Shown piece by piece: positions 23,922 to 32,955 of a stretch of DNA of 64,000 nucleotides. This DNA is from an uncultured Clostridia bacterium (GTDB lineage: Bacteria; Bacillota; Clostridia; Lachnospirales; Lachnospiraceae). Below the pieces are notes generated by a model that saw only the letters and a program-made list of their open reading frames with translations, did not search any database and had not been told where the DNA came from. Every line of letters begins with the position of its first letter. The stretch's first letter is position 1. The translations under genes and the position numbers were made by a program. The stretch covers positions 1 to 64,000 of the forward strand of contig CAMWKO010000009.1 of assembly GCA_947174885.1 (NCBI GenBank). The letters run 5' to 3'.

Positions 23922-24147
23922 TTTCATTTGCTTTTACCTCCTGATTGATTTATAATGTGAGCATGTTACTTAAAACGTAGTCTGAGTCAGAACTTTTTTG
24001 AGGTGTAAAATAGCAGTCGTGAAATAGCAAAAAACAAATTTACCGGAAAGTACATTGCGATATTATGAGAAAAAGGAACTGATAAAGGTTGCAAGGAATA
24101 ATTGTTGTTTTATCAGCAACACATATAACAGGAAACAAAACAGGTAT
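23922..24147 (+). pseudogene. Duplicate of the CMD/merR promoter region with broken merR, copy 2
   Basis: The sequence from the reverse-strand CAGGAGGTAAAA...ATGAAAC through gatttataatgtgagcat and cttttttgaggtgtaaaa matches 8690-8780 closely. It then continues as LRYYEKKELIKVARNN, the MerR winged helix, with the start codon mutated. The CMD coding region itself is replaced after its first codons. The track ORF 24055-25161 begins inside this relic. Confidence 0.75.
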
Positions 24148-24150
24148 GTG

Positions 24151-25161
24151 ATGATGATTATTAAAGAGAAGATGAGATATAAAAAAATACTGTTAATATT
24201 TTTTTGCCTAATACTTTTATGTCAGGGGTGCAGTATTGAAAACAGTGAAAATAATGATAACAGTATTTCATATACACAGGAAAACGAAGAAGCGTTAAGC
24301 CATATACAAACAGACAGCGATAATAGCAATGTCGGTTATGTAGTAGAGACAACAGAGAATATTTTATCGGTTGTCCCACCGTTTTTTGGGAAGCCATATG
24401 TGGAGCTTAATAATAATGTTCCCAATTTTACACCTGAAGAAAAAGGAAGCAAAGTAATATTTGAAAGTTATAGCGAATTAGATGAGTTAGGTCGTTGTGG
24501 TGTCGCATATGCAAACATATGTCAGGATATAATGCCAACGGAGGAACGTGGTGAAATAGGTCAGATTAAACCCTCCGGATGGCAGCTGATAAAATATGAT
24601 ATTGTTGATGGAAAATATCTTTATAACAGATGTCATTTGATTGCTTATCAGCTAGCAGGTGAAAATGCAAATGAGAAAAATCTGATTACCGGTACAAGAT
24701 ATTTAAATGTTTCAGGTATGCTGCCATTTGAGAATGAAGTGGCTGATTATGTTAAATCAACTGGAAACCATGTGTTATATAGAGTAACACCCATTTATAA
24801 GGACACCGATTTAGTTGCAACCGGTGTTCAAATGGAAGCATATTCTATTGAAGATGACGGAGTCGGCGTATGCTATAATGTGTTTGTGTACAATATTCAA
24901 CCGGGAATAAGTATTGATTATGCAACAGGAGAGAGCCGGATTATCGACGGGGACAATCATTTAAACGCAGAGACGGGAAATGCTTCAAAGGACAATCCGG
25001 ATAAGCAGGATTATGTTGTGAATACAAATACAAAAAGATTTCATTCACCTATATGCACAAGTGTTGATGATATAAAAGAAAAAAATAAGATAGAAGTAAA
25101 CTGTAGCAGGGAAGAGCTGATTGATGCAGGATATATTCCCTGCAAGAGATGTAATCCGTAG
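24151..25161 (+). CDS. Secreted lipoprotein DNA/RNA non-specific endonuclease
   Basis: About 336 residues from ATG 24151 (24172 is also possible; both have poor ribosome sites, and the track start lies in a merR relic). KKILLIFFCLILLCQGC is a lipoprotein signal with a lipobox, so the protein is anchored outside the membrane. LYNRCHLIAYQLAGENANEK and NLITGTRYLNVSGM match the NucA/EndA-like nuclease core (xRGHL replaced by NRCHL). The tail ends FHSPICTSVDDIKE and GYIPCKRCNP, a small Cys-rich domain resembling the Ada-like metal-binding repeats found in such nucleases. Likely role: degrading external DNA, or DNA uptake. Confidence 0.88.
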   Translation: MMIIKEKMRYKKILLIFFCLILLCQGCSIENSENNDNSISYTQENEEALSHIQTDSDNSNVGYVVETTENILSVVPPFFGKPYVELNNNVPNFTPEEKGSKVIFESYSELDELGRCGVAYANICQDIMPTEERGEIGQIKPSGWQLIKYDIVDGKYLYNRCHLIAYQLAGENANEKNLITGTRYLNVSGMLPFENEVADYVKSTGNHVLYRVTPIYKDTDLVATGVQMEAYSIEDDGVGVCYNVFVYNIQPGISIDYATGESRIIDGDNHLNAETGNASKDNPDKQDYVVNTNTKRFHSPICTSVDDIKEKNKIEVNCSREELIDAGYIPCKRCNP

Positions 25162-25262
25162 TAATAATTTGATTTTATGAGATTGCAGCCTGCTTGAAAA
25201 GCCGGCTATATTAAGTATGTTTTTCAGATTGATAAATAGTAGTTTTTTGAGGTGCTAATACT

Positions 25263-25682
25263 ATGGAATTAGTTGATTATACAGGAAAATTAAATAATCA
25301 TAGTGAATATTTACAAGTAATAAAACAATTAGAAAATAAATGCAAATATATTGAGTATGTTTTAGTAAATGAATATGAAACAAGATTTATAGAGAAATTC
25401 AAAAGTCTTATCATATTGTCAGAGTTAAAAAATAAATGGTGGGGAACAAAATCCAGTCAAAAAAATAAGGTATATAAAATAAAATCATCAAAAGAAGTTT
25501 TTAACTATCTAAAACAATTTGAAACTTTTTGTAAATATACTATTTCAAATGATGGCGATATTGTAGAAGATACTGATTTTGGAATAAATGATATTGCGTT
25601 TTTTGATGATGAAGATATGCCATTATTATTTACAACTACACACGAAGGCTATATTACAATTAGAGATGATTTATTTAGATAA
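25263..25682 (+). CDS. Hypothetical protein
   Basis: 139 residues, acidic, no membrane segment, no recognised family. A beta-strand-rich ending (PLLFTTTHEGYITIRDDLFR) is reminiscent of small immunity-like proteins, but this is only an impression. GAGGTG precedes the ATG. It lies 27 bp before the SAP-domain gene. Confidence 0.65.
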   Translation: MELVDYTGKLNNHSEYLQVIKQLENKCKYIEYVLVNEYETRFIEKFKSLIILSELKNKWWGTKSSQKNKVYKIKSSKEVFNYLKQFETFCKYTISNDGDIVEDTDFGINDIAFFDDEDMPLLFTTTHEGYITIRDDLFR

Positions 25683-25709
25683 ATTTACAATTTAAAGAGG
25701 TGTTTAAGT

Positions 25710-26285
25710 ATGAGCGAAAGACCTGATTTAGGTATAAAATTAGATAGCAAAACATTTAAGGAATACTATTATTTAAAAGAGGAACTAATTGATTTTTGCA
25801 GAAAAAATGATTTGCAAACAACCGGCGGGAAGTTAGAACTAACCGAAAGAATTGTTGACTTTTTAGATACAGGCAAAAGAACATTTAAAACTCATACGAC
25901 TAGAAAAACTACAATTATTGGTGAAATAACACTTGATACAATTATAGAAGAAAATTTTGTATGTTCCGAAAAACACAGAGCATTTTACAAAGAACAAATA
26001 GGAAATAGTTTTTCTTTTAATGTTGCTTTTCAAAAATGGTTAAAAAGCAATTCCGGAAAAACATACCAAGATTCGATAACTGCGTATTATCAGATATTAG
26101 AAGATAAAAAGAAAAATAAAACAACTATTGATAAACAGTTTGAGTATAATACCTATATTAGAGATTTCTTTATTGATAATAAAGGTAAAAGTTTAGAGCA
26201 GGCGATTAAATGTTGGAAATACAAAAAGAGTTTAAAAGGTAATAATAAATATGAAAGGGAAGATTTAGAAATATTAAATAGTTAA
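25710..26285 (+). CDS. SAP-domain - DUF6434 protein
   Basis: 191 residues. Residues 15-55 (YYLKEELIDFCRKNDLQTTG, GKLELTERIVDFL) form a SAP-type helix-linker-helix, which often binds DNA. The remainder (ITLDTIIEENFVCSEKHRAF, FQKWLKSNSGKTYQDSITAY) fits DUF6434. GAGGTG precedes the ATG. Role unknown, possibly DNA-associated. Confidence 0.82.
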   Translation: MSERPDLGIKLDSKTFKEYYYLKEELIDFCRKNDLQTTGGKLELTERIVDFLDTGKRTFKTHTTRKTTIIGEITLDTIIEENFVCSEKHRAFYKEQIGNSFSFNVAFQKWLKSNSGKTYQDSITAYYQILEDKKKNKTTIDKQFEYNTYIRDFFIDNKGKSLEQAIKCWKYKKSLKGNNKYEREDLEILNS

Positions 26286-26571
26286 ATACAAATTACAATA
26301 AATTCGGCAGGTAGTCCGGTTGTGCCAATCAACAATTGGTTAAATCCAGAAGGTGCAACGACAGGAAATGTCGCCAATAAAAGCATTTGCATATAGAAAT
26401 ATTGGAAGACATTTGATGAATAGAAATGTAAAGAAAATCAGAACGGCAAAATAAATTTGTCCAAACATGTGAGTTTTAAGACGGATTATAAGTATATGTT
26501 ATAAATTATGTAAAGTCAAAACGACATTTCTTAGAGTATATTTCATTGTAAATATAGGTTTTAGGTGAATT
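26286..26571. other. Spacer with possible relic
   Basis: The frame NSAGSPVVPINNWLNPEGAT near 26298-26360 looks coding but stops; I recognise no family. Otherwise AT-rich leader of the next gene. Confidence 0.35.
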
Positions 26572-26940
26572 ATGTTATTAGAAGATATTAAAAAATTTTG
26601 TATGAGCAAGCACAAAGCATATGAAGAATATCCGTTTGGCGATGTTCCGATATGCTATAAGCTGAATAATAAAATATTTGCACAGATTTATCCTTATCCG
26701 GAGGATTACAAAATTACACTTAAGTGTACTGCGGATGCCGGTCAGTTTTATCGAATGGTGTATCCGGGAAAAGTGGTCAGAGGTTATCATTGTCCGCCTG
26801 TACAGCAGCCATATTGGAACACTATTTATTTGGAGGATTTTCCGGATGAAGAGTTGTTAAATATGATTGATCATGCGTATGAAACGGTTTTTAACAGTTT
26901 TAGCAAAAAAGTGCAGAAACAGATTTTAGAGGATGAATGA
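26572..26940 (+). CDS. MmcQ/YjbR-family protein
   Basis: 122 residues with YEEYPFGDVPICYKLNNKIF, AQIYPYPEDYKITLKCTAD and DHAYETVFNSFSKKVQKQIL, the YjbR fold (CyaY-like). It is a single-domain relative of the first half of the protein at 13259. DNA binding has been suggested for the family. It precedes a GNAT gene by 39 bp. Confidence 0.87.
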   Translation: MLLEDIKKFCMSKHKAYEEYPFGDVPICYKLNNKIFAQIYPYPEDYKITLKCTADAGQFYRMVYPGKVVRGYHCPPVQQPYWNTIYLEDFPDEELLNMIDHAYETVFNSFSKKVQKQILEDE

Positions 26941-26979
26941 AAGGTACTGAGTCAGCATTTAAAATCAGGAGAAATGAAA

Positions 26980-27432
26980 ATGGCAGTAGAATATAGAAGA
27001 TTAACAGAAAAAGAACTGGAAGTATTTATTGATATGAGGATTAGTCAGCTGAGGGAAGAAGGTGCAAAAGAAGATATAGACCTGAAACCTGCTTTGAGAG
27101 ATTATTATAGTCGGCATATGGCAGATGGTACATTTATATCATGGTTAGCTGTTGATAAAGATAAAATTGTTGCAACAAGTGGAATATCGTTTGTTGAAAA
27201 ACCACCTTATTTTGGCTGTACAAGTGGAAAAATGGGTTTGTTATCAAGTATGTTTGTGTCTAAGGAATATCGCAGACAGGGAATTGCAAAGGAATTATTG
27301 GCCAGAGTTGTAAATGCAGCAAAAGATTATGGTTGCGGTACTGTTCAAATTACGGCTTCAGATATGGGTGTGCTGCTGTATAGCAATTTCGGGTTTGTAA
27401 AGAACGGAAATTTTATGCAGTATAAATTGTAA
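26980..27432 (+). CDS. GNAT N-acetyltransferase
   Basis: 150 residues. SSMFVSKEYRRQGIAKELLARV is the acetyl-CoA loop, and TASDMGVLLYSNFGFVKN is the C-terminal motif. ATG 26980 is preferred because GGAG lies 8 nt upstream, whereas 26974 would leave 2 nt. Substrate unknown. Confidence 0.9.
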   Translation: MAVEYRRLTEKELEVFIDMRISQLREEGAKEDIDLKPALRDYYSRHMADGTFISWLAVDKDKIVATSGISFVEKPPYFGCTSGKMGLLSSMFVSKEYRRQGIAKELLARVVNAAKDYGCGTVQITASDMGVLLYSNFGFVKNGNFMQYKL

Positions 27433-27466
27433 TTAGAATGTAGTATGTAGAGAGAAGGTGTTGTGT

Positions 27467-28138
27467 TTGACAGATAATAACTCGGCATTTGATTCCAAAG
27501 AATATGATAGAAAAGTTTTGCAGACAATTCCATATTATGAGGAAATTTACAAACAGATTATTGATTTGATTAAAGTGCATAAATCAGATGGGTTATCATT
27601 TTTAGATTTAGGATGTGGAACAGGCAAAATTGCAGAGGTGGCATTTCCTAATCTGGATATTAGAAGATTTGTTTTTGTTGATTCATCGGAAAATATGATA
27701 AAGATAGTAAAGGAAAGATTTGCCGACATAAAATCTGAGTTTAATGTCTGTAATATCATAAATACTTCTTATACGGAAGAATTTGATGTAGTTACTGCAA
27801 TTTTGGTAAACCATTATTTTCATAAGGAAGAGAAGACAGATGTGTTGAAAAAATGTTATTCTGCATTAAGGTCTGGTGGAATTTATATAGGATTTGAGAA
27901 TTTTATGCCTTATACCGAGTATGGAAAGCATCTTGCTTTAGAAAGATGGAAAGCATATCAGTTATGTAAGGGAAAGAATTTTAAAGAGTGTCAGGAACAT
28001 ATTAACAGATTTGGAGTTGATTATTTTCCGATTACAATATCAGAACATTTGGAAATTATGAAACAGTCCGGATTTGATGTGGCAGAGATATTTTGGATAT
28101 CAAATATGCAGGTTGGCATATATGGGATAAAGCATTAA
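27467..28138 (+). CDS. Class I SAM-dependent methyltransferase
   Basis: About 223 residues. FLDLGCGTGKIAEVA is the SAM-binding motif I, FVDSSENMIKIVKERF motif post-I, and TAILVNHYFHKEEKTDVLKK with SGGIYIGFENF the central strands. The TTG at 27467 gives 9 nt from AGAAGG, while the GTG at 27458 would touch it. Substrate unknown. It lies 34 bp after the GNAT, probably on the same transcript. Confidence 0.85.
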   Translation: MTDNNSAFDSKEYDRKVLQTIPYYEEIYKQIIDLIKVHKSDGLSFLDLGCGTGKIAEVAFPNLDIRRFVFVDSSENMIKIVKERFADIKSEFNVCNIINTSYTEEFDVVTAILVNHYFHKEEKTDVLKKCYSALRSGGIYIGFENFMPYTEYGKHLALERWKAYQLCKGKNFKECQEHINRFGVDYFPITISEHLEIMKQSGFDVAEIFWISNMQVGIYGIKH

Positions 28139-28170
28139 TAAAACCTGCCTTCCATTCTATAATTAAAAAT

Positions 28171-28938
28171 TCAATATCCCCAAATCTCAATTGCCGTATA
28201 TGTATGGCTATAGTGGTAGCCAAGTTTTTCTGCCAGAGCAACAGAGCTTTTATTCTGTGCATCCCAACTAGGATATAAATTTCGTTTTAAGCACTCCAAT
28301 ATCAGCTTTGCTCCACATGTATATGCTAAGCCCTTTCGGCGATATTCTTCTTTGGTATCAATCTCTATTTCAATGCCATCTTTGTATCTGGAATAAGATG
28401 AAGCACCGGACACAATCGCATGGTTTTTTAGTATTACTGTACCTAATCCGAGTCTGCGATAATCTTCATAAGTTTGAAACTGTGATACCAAATCAGCACT
28501 CCATGTTTGGGACTTACACATTTGATAAAGCTGTTTGTCAATCATACGAATTTCATATTCACCCGGTAAAGAGGAAATTACGTTTTCAAGTTTCTCCCTA
28601 TTGAAAATATCAGCTTCTTTTTTTATAGCGTAGCGAGAAACGATTTTCGCCTTATTACCATAAAATTGTGTGATTGTATTTTTCCAGTCATCATTTTGCG
28701 GAATCATAATCATAAAATCCTGTATACACCAATTAGGTTTGTAAGACACTAATTCTATACTGGGGTTTCCGGCAAAAAAGATAAAATCTCCAAGTATAGC
28801 CATTGCTGCTGTTGGATTGTGTAAGTCGTCTGCATATATTTTCCCCATAATTCCCTGTAAACAGGACAAAATAATGGTATCTTCCCATTTGTCAAATAGT
28901 GCTGCAACTTTTTCACTGTTTGTAACTTCGTATACCAT
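28171..28938 (-). CDS. GNAT-fold acetyltransferase (GNAT_acetyltr_2-like)
   Basis: 255 residues with an N-terminal GNAT-like half (AILGDFIFFAGNPSIELVSY) and a C-terminal GNAT domain containing IEIDTKEEYRRKGLAYTCGA, KLILECLKRNLYPSWDAQN and SVALAEKLGYH. This layout is common in Clostridia. Convergent with the methyltransferase gene; the gap is 32 bp. Confidence 0.87.
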   Translation of the reverse strand: MVYEVTNSEKVAALFDKWEDTIILSCLQGIMGKIYADDLHNPTAAMAILGDFIFFAGNPSIELVSYKPNWCIQDFMIMIPQNDDWKNTITQFYGNKAKIVSRYAIKKEADIFNREKLENVISSLPGEYEIRMIDKQLYQMCKSQTWSADLVSQFQTYEDYRRLGLGTVILKNHAIVSGASSYSRYKDGIEIEIDTKEEYRRKGLAYTCGAKLILECLKRNLYPSWDAQNKSSVALAEKLGYHYSHTYTAIEIWGY

Positions 28939-29313
28939 TCAAATACCTCCGTTAAATTATTGTTCGGAATACATAATATAATGTCATTGGCATATAAATT
29001 TCTTTGCCATATTTTTAGATTTTGCTTATCTGCGTAATTATTAATCAAATTTATTTTAAAGGTTAATGCTTATTATAACATAAGGAAGCCGGTAATTCAT
29101 TAAAACTTTTAAGGTTATTTAGTATGATAAGAGATTATGTAAAAAACAGAATTATTTAGTCTCATAAGAAATTGTAAATATTGTCTTTTTGCACATTAAG
29201 GTACTTAAAAATGCTATAAATTTTAATGATTTGGTGCGTAAATAAAGCCCGTTTATCTTGAATGTTGATGAGGGTGGTTTGTTCTGCTATTCCGGAAACA
29301 GAGTTGAGAAAAG
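28939..29313. other. Intergenic, nothing recognised
   Basis: Leader of the reverse GNAT gene and upstream region of the HAD gene. Short coding-like scraps (NVDEGGLFCYSGNRV near 29258) are not assignable. Confidence 0.4.
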
Positions 29314-29343
29314 TTGGAACGATTTATATATGAGTGATATAAT
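29314..29343 (+). promoter_or_regulatory. Promoter reading into repeat A1
   Basis: TTGGAA, 18 nt, TATAAT. The expected start of transcription falls at the first bases of the double-hairpin repeat (GCAACGAGCC). Confidence 0.5.
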
Positions 29344-29347
29344 ATAA

Positions 29348-29425
29348 GCAACGAGCCAAGTGTAAGAGTTTACGCTTACAATTGGCGACTGCAGATATTC
29401 ATAAGCTGTGCTTATGAATAATGTG
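29348..29425 (+). repeat. Double-hairpin repeat A, copy 1
   Basis: gcaacgagccaagtgtaaga starts the unit. Hairpin 1 is GCCAAGTGTAAG/CTTACAATTGGC with one mismatch. Hairpin 2 is a perfect ATTCATAAGC-TGT-GCTTATGAAT. Two further copies lie inverted at 32771-32933. In every copy TATAAT lies 4 nt before GCAACGAG. Confidence 0.8.
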
Positions 29426-29471
29426 AATATCAAAGAAATCAAATAATTTAGATTAAAAGGTTGAATATAAG

Positions 29472-30140
29472 ATGGTTAAAGCAGTTTTTCTGGATTTTTA
29501 TGGAACGGTTGTACATGAAGATGGAGAAGTGATCAGTAAAGTATCACAAGAAATATTTAATACCGGAAAAGTAAAGGATAAATCGGAAATCGGATCCTAT
29601 TGGTGGAATGAGTTTCAAACAGCTTTTATTTCCGCTTATGGTGATGATTTTGAAACACAGAGAAAATTAGAATATCAGTCACTTAGTAAAACGATACAAC
29701 ATTTTAATTCATCTGCTGATGCAGAGTCATTAAGCAGCCTGATGTTTGAACATTGGATAAAACCACCTATCTTTGAAGAAGCAAAACGATTTTTTGAAAT
29801 TTGTCCAGTATCTATTTATATCGTATCTAATATTGATAGAGATGATATATTGAAAGCTATAGAATTTCACGGATTAAAACCAATGGGAGTGTTCACAAGT
29901 GAAGATGCAAAATCATATAAACCTAGAAAAGAATTATTTGAATTTGCATTAAATAGTACCGGGTTGTCTGCTGAATGTGTTGTACATATTGGAGATTCTT
30001 TGAGTAGTGATATTAAAGGAGCCTTGTCTGTTGGAATAAATGCAATATGGGTAAATCGAAGCAGCAAAGAAATACCAGAGGGTGTTAGTGCTGTTGGAAA
30101 TTTATTAGAAGTATATGATACAGATTTCTTTAAAATATAA
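29472..30140 (+). CDS. HAD-superfamily hydrolase
   Basis: 222 residues. Motif I is FLDFYGTV (nucleophile Asp), motif II ISIVSNIDR-like (YIVSNIDRDD), Lys in AKSYKPRKELFE, and motif IV VHIGDSLSSDIKGA. Cap type C1, like phosphoglycolate phosphatase or haloacid dehalogenase relatives. Substrate unknown. It lies 47 bp after repeat A1, whose promoter may drive it. Confidence 0.9.
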   Translation: MVKAVFLDFYGTVVHEDGEVISKVSQEIFNTGKVKDKSEIGSYWWNEFQTAFISAYGDDFETQRKLEYQSLSKTIQHFNSSADAESLSSLMFEHWIKPPIFEEAKRFFEICPVSIYIVSNIDRDDILKAIEFHGLKPMGVFTSEDAKSYKPRKELFEFALNSTGLSAECVVHIGDSLSSDIKGALSVGINAIWVNRSSKEIPEGVSAVGNLLEVYDTDFFKI

Positions 30141-30280
30141 ATTAAAATTAAATTTTAGATGGAGGAAAACAATGGTGGCATTTTTGAAATTAAGAAATAT
30201 CTAATGACATAGAGCTATTTTGAATAGTTTTATGCTTGTTTAGCTACAACATAAATTATTTGAAGTTAGGAGAATGCAAA

Positions 30281-30925
30281 ATGATATTTCAAGATAATGT
30301 AATTAAAGAATATTTGAAAAATGTATATTTTATAACTGGCACTCCGTGCGGGGGAAAAACAACCATTTCACGTGCCTTAGCAAAAAGATATGGTTTAATG
30401 GTATATGATGTTGACGAACAATTCTCAAAACATCAGAAAATCTCAAATAAAAATTGGCAACCTGCAATGAATAAAACATTTAAAGGGGCGGATGAGTTTT
30501 TTGACAGAACAATAGAGGAATATTCTCAGTGGTTATTAGACAATACCAGAGAGCAATTAGATTTTGTGATAATGGATTTGATTTGTATATCTCAAAGTCA
30601 AAAAGTAATATGCGATTTACATTTAACTATTGATGAGGCATCAGTATTGACAGAATCCGAAAGGATAGTCTTCTTAATCAAAGAACCTTCTAATATTGTA
30701 GATGAATACTGTAACCGAAAAGACCATGATGTATTTAAGCTGTTTATAAATAGTGCATCAAATCCAATAAAGGCAAAAGCAACCTGCAATGCAACGCTGG
30801 AACGTATAAATAAAAAAAGATATTGCCAGATAAAAGAAAGTGATTATTTTTGGCTTGAAAGAAATTTTGGTAGTACGGTTGAAGAAACAATGTTAACAGT
30901 TGCAAAGCACTTTGGTTTAGAATAA
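30281..30925 (+). CDS. P-loop ATPase, kinase-like
   Basis: 214 residues. YFITGTPCGGKTTISRALAK is a Walker A loop of the shikimate/gluconate-kinase style, followed by VYDVDEQFSKH. The remaining helices resemble small nucleotide or metabolite kinases, but the substrate cannot be named. ATG 30281 has AGGAG upstream. A 10-codon scrap with a perfect ribosome site (30172, MVAFLKLRNI) precedes it and may be the start of a lost gene. Confidence 0.82.
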   Translation: MIFQDNVIKEYLKNVYFITGTPCGGKTTISRALAKRYGLMVYDVDEQFSKHQKISNKNWQPAMNKTFKGADEFFDRTIEEYSQWLLDNTREQLDFVIMDLICISQSQKVICDLHLTIDEASVLTESERIVFLIKEPSNIVDEYCNRKDHDVFKLFINSASNPIKAKATCNATLERINKKRYCQIKESDYFWLERNFGSTVEETMLTVAKHFGLE

Positions 30926-30989
30926 GTGGTTAATTCAAAATGAGAGAATTATCTCGCTTTCAAGATTTCAAATTATGGAGGTAAATGTA

Positions 30990-31316
30990 ATGAATGATTT
31001 TAGTATAAATGAAATGCAGGAAATGCAAAGAACCCTTCAAGATAAGTATAAAGATAAATGGGAACCTATTTGTCCGGAAACAGGAAAAAACAAGATGCTT
31101 TGGATGATTGGTGAAATAGGTGAAGTAATTGATATTGTTAAAAAGCATGGAGGAACAAAGGTTGCTACCGATATTGATTTAAGAAAAGAACTTGTTGAGG
31201 AATTAGCAGATGTTCTTATGTATTATAACGATATAATGTTATGCTACAACATAACTGCGGATGAACTAAAACAAGTATATATTGAAAAATTTCAAAAAAA
31301 TATGAATCGCTGGTAA
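30990..31316 (+). CDS. MazG-like nucleotide pyrophosphohydrolase
   Basis: 108 residues. MLWMIGEIGEVIDIVKKHGG and LRKELVEELADVLMYYNDIM carry the EExxE...ExxD pattern of the all-alpha NTP-PPase family; one helix has EIGE rather than EExxE. Likely removes non-canonical NTPs. GGAGG precedes ATG 30990. Confidence 0.85.
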   Translation: MNDFSINEMQEMQRTLQDKYKDKWEPICPETGKNKMLWMIGEIGEVIDIVKKHGGTKVATDIDLRKELVEELADVLMYYNDIMLCYNITADELKQVYIEKFQKNMNRW

Positions 31317-31332
31317 ATTTTGGACTGCCAAA

Positions 31333-31372
31333 GGTGTTGGGATATTCCAAAAAGGTTGGGATATTCTAAAAA
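31333..31372 (+). repeat. 19-bp tandem repeat
   Basis: GTTGGGATATTCCAAAAAG is followed immediately by GTTGGGATATTCTAAAAAG, and a third unit begins GTTATAAC. It lies in the spacer after the MazG-like gene. Confidence 0.7.
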
Positions 31373-31517
31373 GGTTATAACATTTTGTCCATTGAATTGG
31401 GTGTTCACAAGGTATTTACTTTATAAGAATTTACATAAATAACTATAAAGATTTATAAGACGAATTACATCTATATAATCAAAAAAATATGTAGCAAAAA
31501 TGAAGTTGAGGTGACAT

Positions 31518-32096
31518 ATGAGGAGAATATTAATGTTAGGCAACAGCTATACGTTTTGTAATAACATGCCGGATATGCTGGCAGAGATACTTGATTGTGA
31601 GGTGGTTGCACATACCAGAGGCGGGGCCAGACTTGCAGAGCAGTTAAATCCAAATACGAAAATGGGAGCAGAGACACAGAGGGCTTTGAAAGAGGAAAAA
31701 TGGGATTACGTTGTTCTTCAGGAAATGAGTAATGGACCGATTACTGCTAAGAAAAGCTTCTTGAAGAGTGTTTCAGAGCTTTGTAATCAAATCAGACAGA
31801 ACGGAGCAGTTCCGGTCTTATATGCTACATGGGCTTATAAGAGAGGTGGAAAACAGATGGAAACTATGGACTGCGATTATGAGCAAATGTACAGGATGAT
31901 ATATGATGCTTATCATGAAGCCGCCAAGGAAAATCACGCCCTGATAGCTAATGTGGGTAAGAGATTTTATGAATTATCAGAAACTACAGATTTGTATATA
32001 CATGACGGAAGTCATCCGACAAAACATGGTTCTATGATTATTGCAGAAACAATTGCAAAGACAATCAGGAAACATATTGAAACTGAGAAGCTTTAA
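31518..32096 (+). CDS. SGNH/GDSL-type hydrolase
   Basis: 192 residues, cytoplasmic. MLGNSYTFCNNMP places the nucleophile Ser in the block I motif; WDYVVLQEMSNGP is block III-like; and LYIHDGSHPTKHGSMIIAE holds the Asp-x-x-His of block V. It resembles DUF4886-type esterases. Substrate unknown. A strong bidirectional terminator follows. Confidence 0.87.
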   Translation: MRRILMLGNSYTFCNNMPDMLAEILDCEVVAHTRGGARLAEQLNPNTKMGAETQRALKEEKWDYVVLQEMSNGPITAKKSFLKSVSELCNQIRQNGAVPVLYATWAYKRGGKQMETMDCDYEQMYRMIYDAYHEAAKENHALIANVGKRFYELSETTDLYIHDGSHPTKHGSMIIAETIAKTIRKHIETEKL

Positions 32097-32105
32097 AAAC
32101 AATAT

Positions 32106-32147
32106 AAAAAGGACAGATGCAGATTACTCCTGCATCTGTCCCTTTTA
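32106..32147. terminator. Bidirectional terminator
   Basis: AAAAAGGACAGATGCAG pairs with CTGCATCTGTCCCTTTT: 12-bp stem with A-run and T-run on the two sides. It serves the convergent SGNH and GNAT genes. Confidence 0.88.
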
Positions 32148-32167
32148 TACTTTCAGAATTTACAATA

Positions 32168-32731
32168 TTATTTTTTCAGGACATAATAATCCGTATAAGC
32201 TTTTTGATCATGGCTGCCTATCAGCTTTTCATCACTGGCTGTAAAACCCAAATGCTCTACTGCAGATTTTCGCTCCAAAGCAGAAGGTACGACCTTTGTG
32301 GCAACTATCTCACAGTCAAACAATTCAAATGTTTGTGGAGTGATTAAGGACAGTATTTCAAGGATATTTTCCCTGTACTCATAATCGCTTCTCAAATCCA
32401 GTCTCAGCAGACCGCAGTTATTAAAATAATCATCTGCGTGGCGGTTAAACAATTCAATTGTTCCGATTACATGATTAATATCTTTGTCAATAATTGACCA
32501 GCGAACAAATCCCTTTCTGTCATATTCCCATTTCCATGCCTCTATCATCCCTTGCACATGTTCTAATAATGTACAATGGAAATCTCCGTCACAATTATCA
32601 CTGTTAAAAATCGGTAAAGCTTTTTCATCAGAATACACCAGAAGCAAATCGGGTGCATCTTCGGCTTCAATAAACCTTAGAAGATACTTTTCGTTTTCAT
32701 ATACGGGACATTTTTCATATGGACTAACCAT
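32168..32731 (-). CDS. GNAT acetyltransferase
   Basis: 187 residues. YLLRFIEAEDAPDLLLVYSD is the N-terminus of the Acetyltransf_3 group; IIDKDINHVIGTIELFNRH and IVATKVVPSALERKSAVEHLGF are the later strands and helix. Motif A is degenerate, with RLDLRSDYEYRENILEILSL lacking the usual RxxGxG loop, so acetyl-CoA binding may differ. Repeats A2 and A3 lie directly upstream. Confidence 0.82.
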   Translation of the reverse strand: MVSPYEKCPVYENEKYLLRFIEAEDAPDLLLVYSDEKALPIFNSDNCDGDFHCTLLEHVQGMIEAWKWEYDRKGFVRWSIIDKDINHVIGTIELFNRHADDYFNNCGLLRLDLRSDYEYRENILEILSLITPQTFELFDCEIVATKVVPSALERKSAVEHLGFTASDEKLIGSHDQKAYTDYYVLKK

Positions 32732-32770
32732 TATGACACCTCCAATTTTATTTTTATAATACTATGTAAG

Positions 32771-32933
32771 TGCGGATATTATATAATAAGCACAGCTTAT
32801 GATTATCTGCAGTCGCCAAATGTAAGTGTAAACCCTTACACTTGGCTCGTTGCGGATATTATATCATAAGCACAGCTTATGATTATCCGCAGTCGCCAAA
32901 TGAGTGCGTAAACACTCTCACTTGGCTCGTTGC
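32771..32933 (-). repeat. Double-hairpin repeat A, copies 2 and 3
   Basis: Two tandem units of about 80 bp, inverted relative to copy 1. On the reverse strand each reads GCAACGAGCCAAGTG...TTTGGCGACTGC, then a CATAAGC-TGT-GCTTATG hairpin and TATAAT. Hairpin 1 stems differ between the copies by changes on both sides (CAAGTGTAAG/TTACACTT versus CAAGTGAGAG/ACACTC), suggesting the stem is conserved as structure. Confidence 0.8.
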
Positions 32934-32955
32934 CTACATTATATCATAACCATAT

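Noticed and set aside
24055-24150. Start of the nuclease at 24055
   Set aside because: The first codons are the winged helix of a merR relic; the signal peptide begins later.
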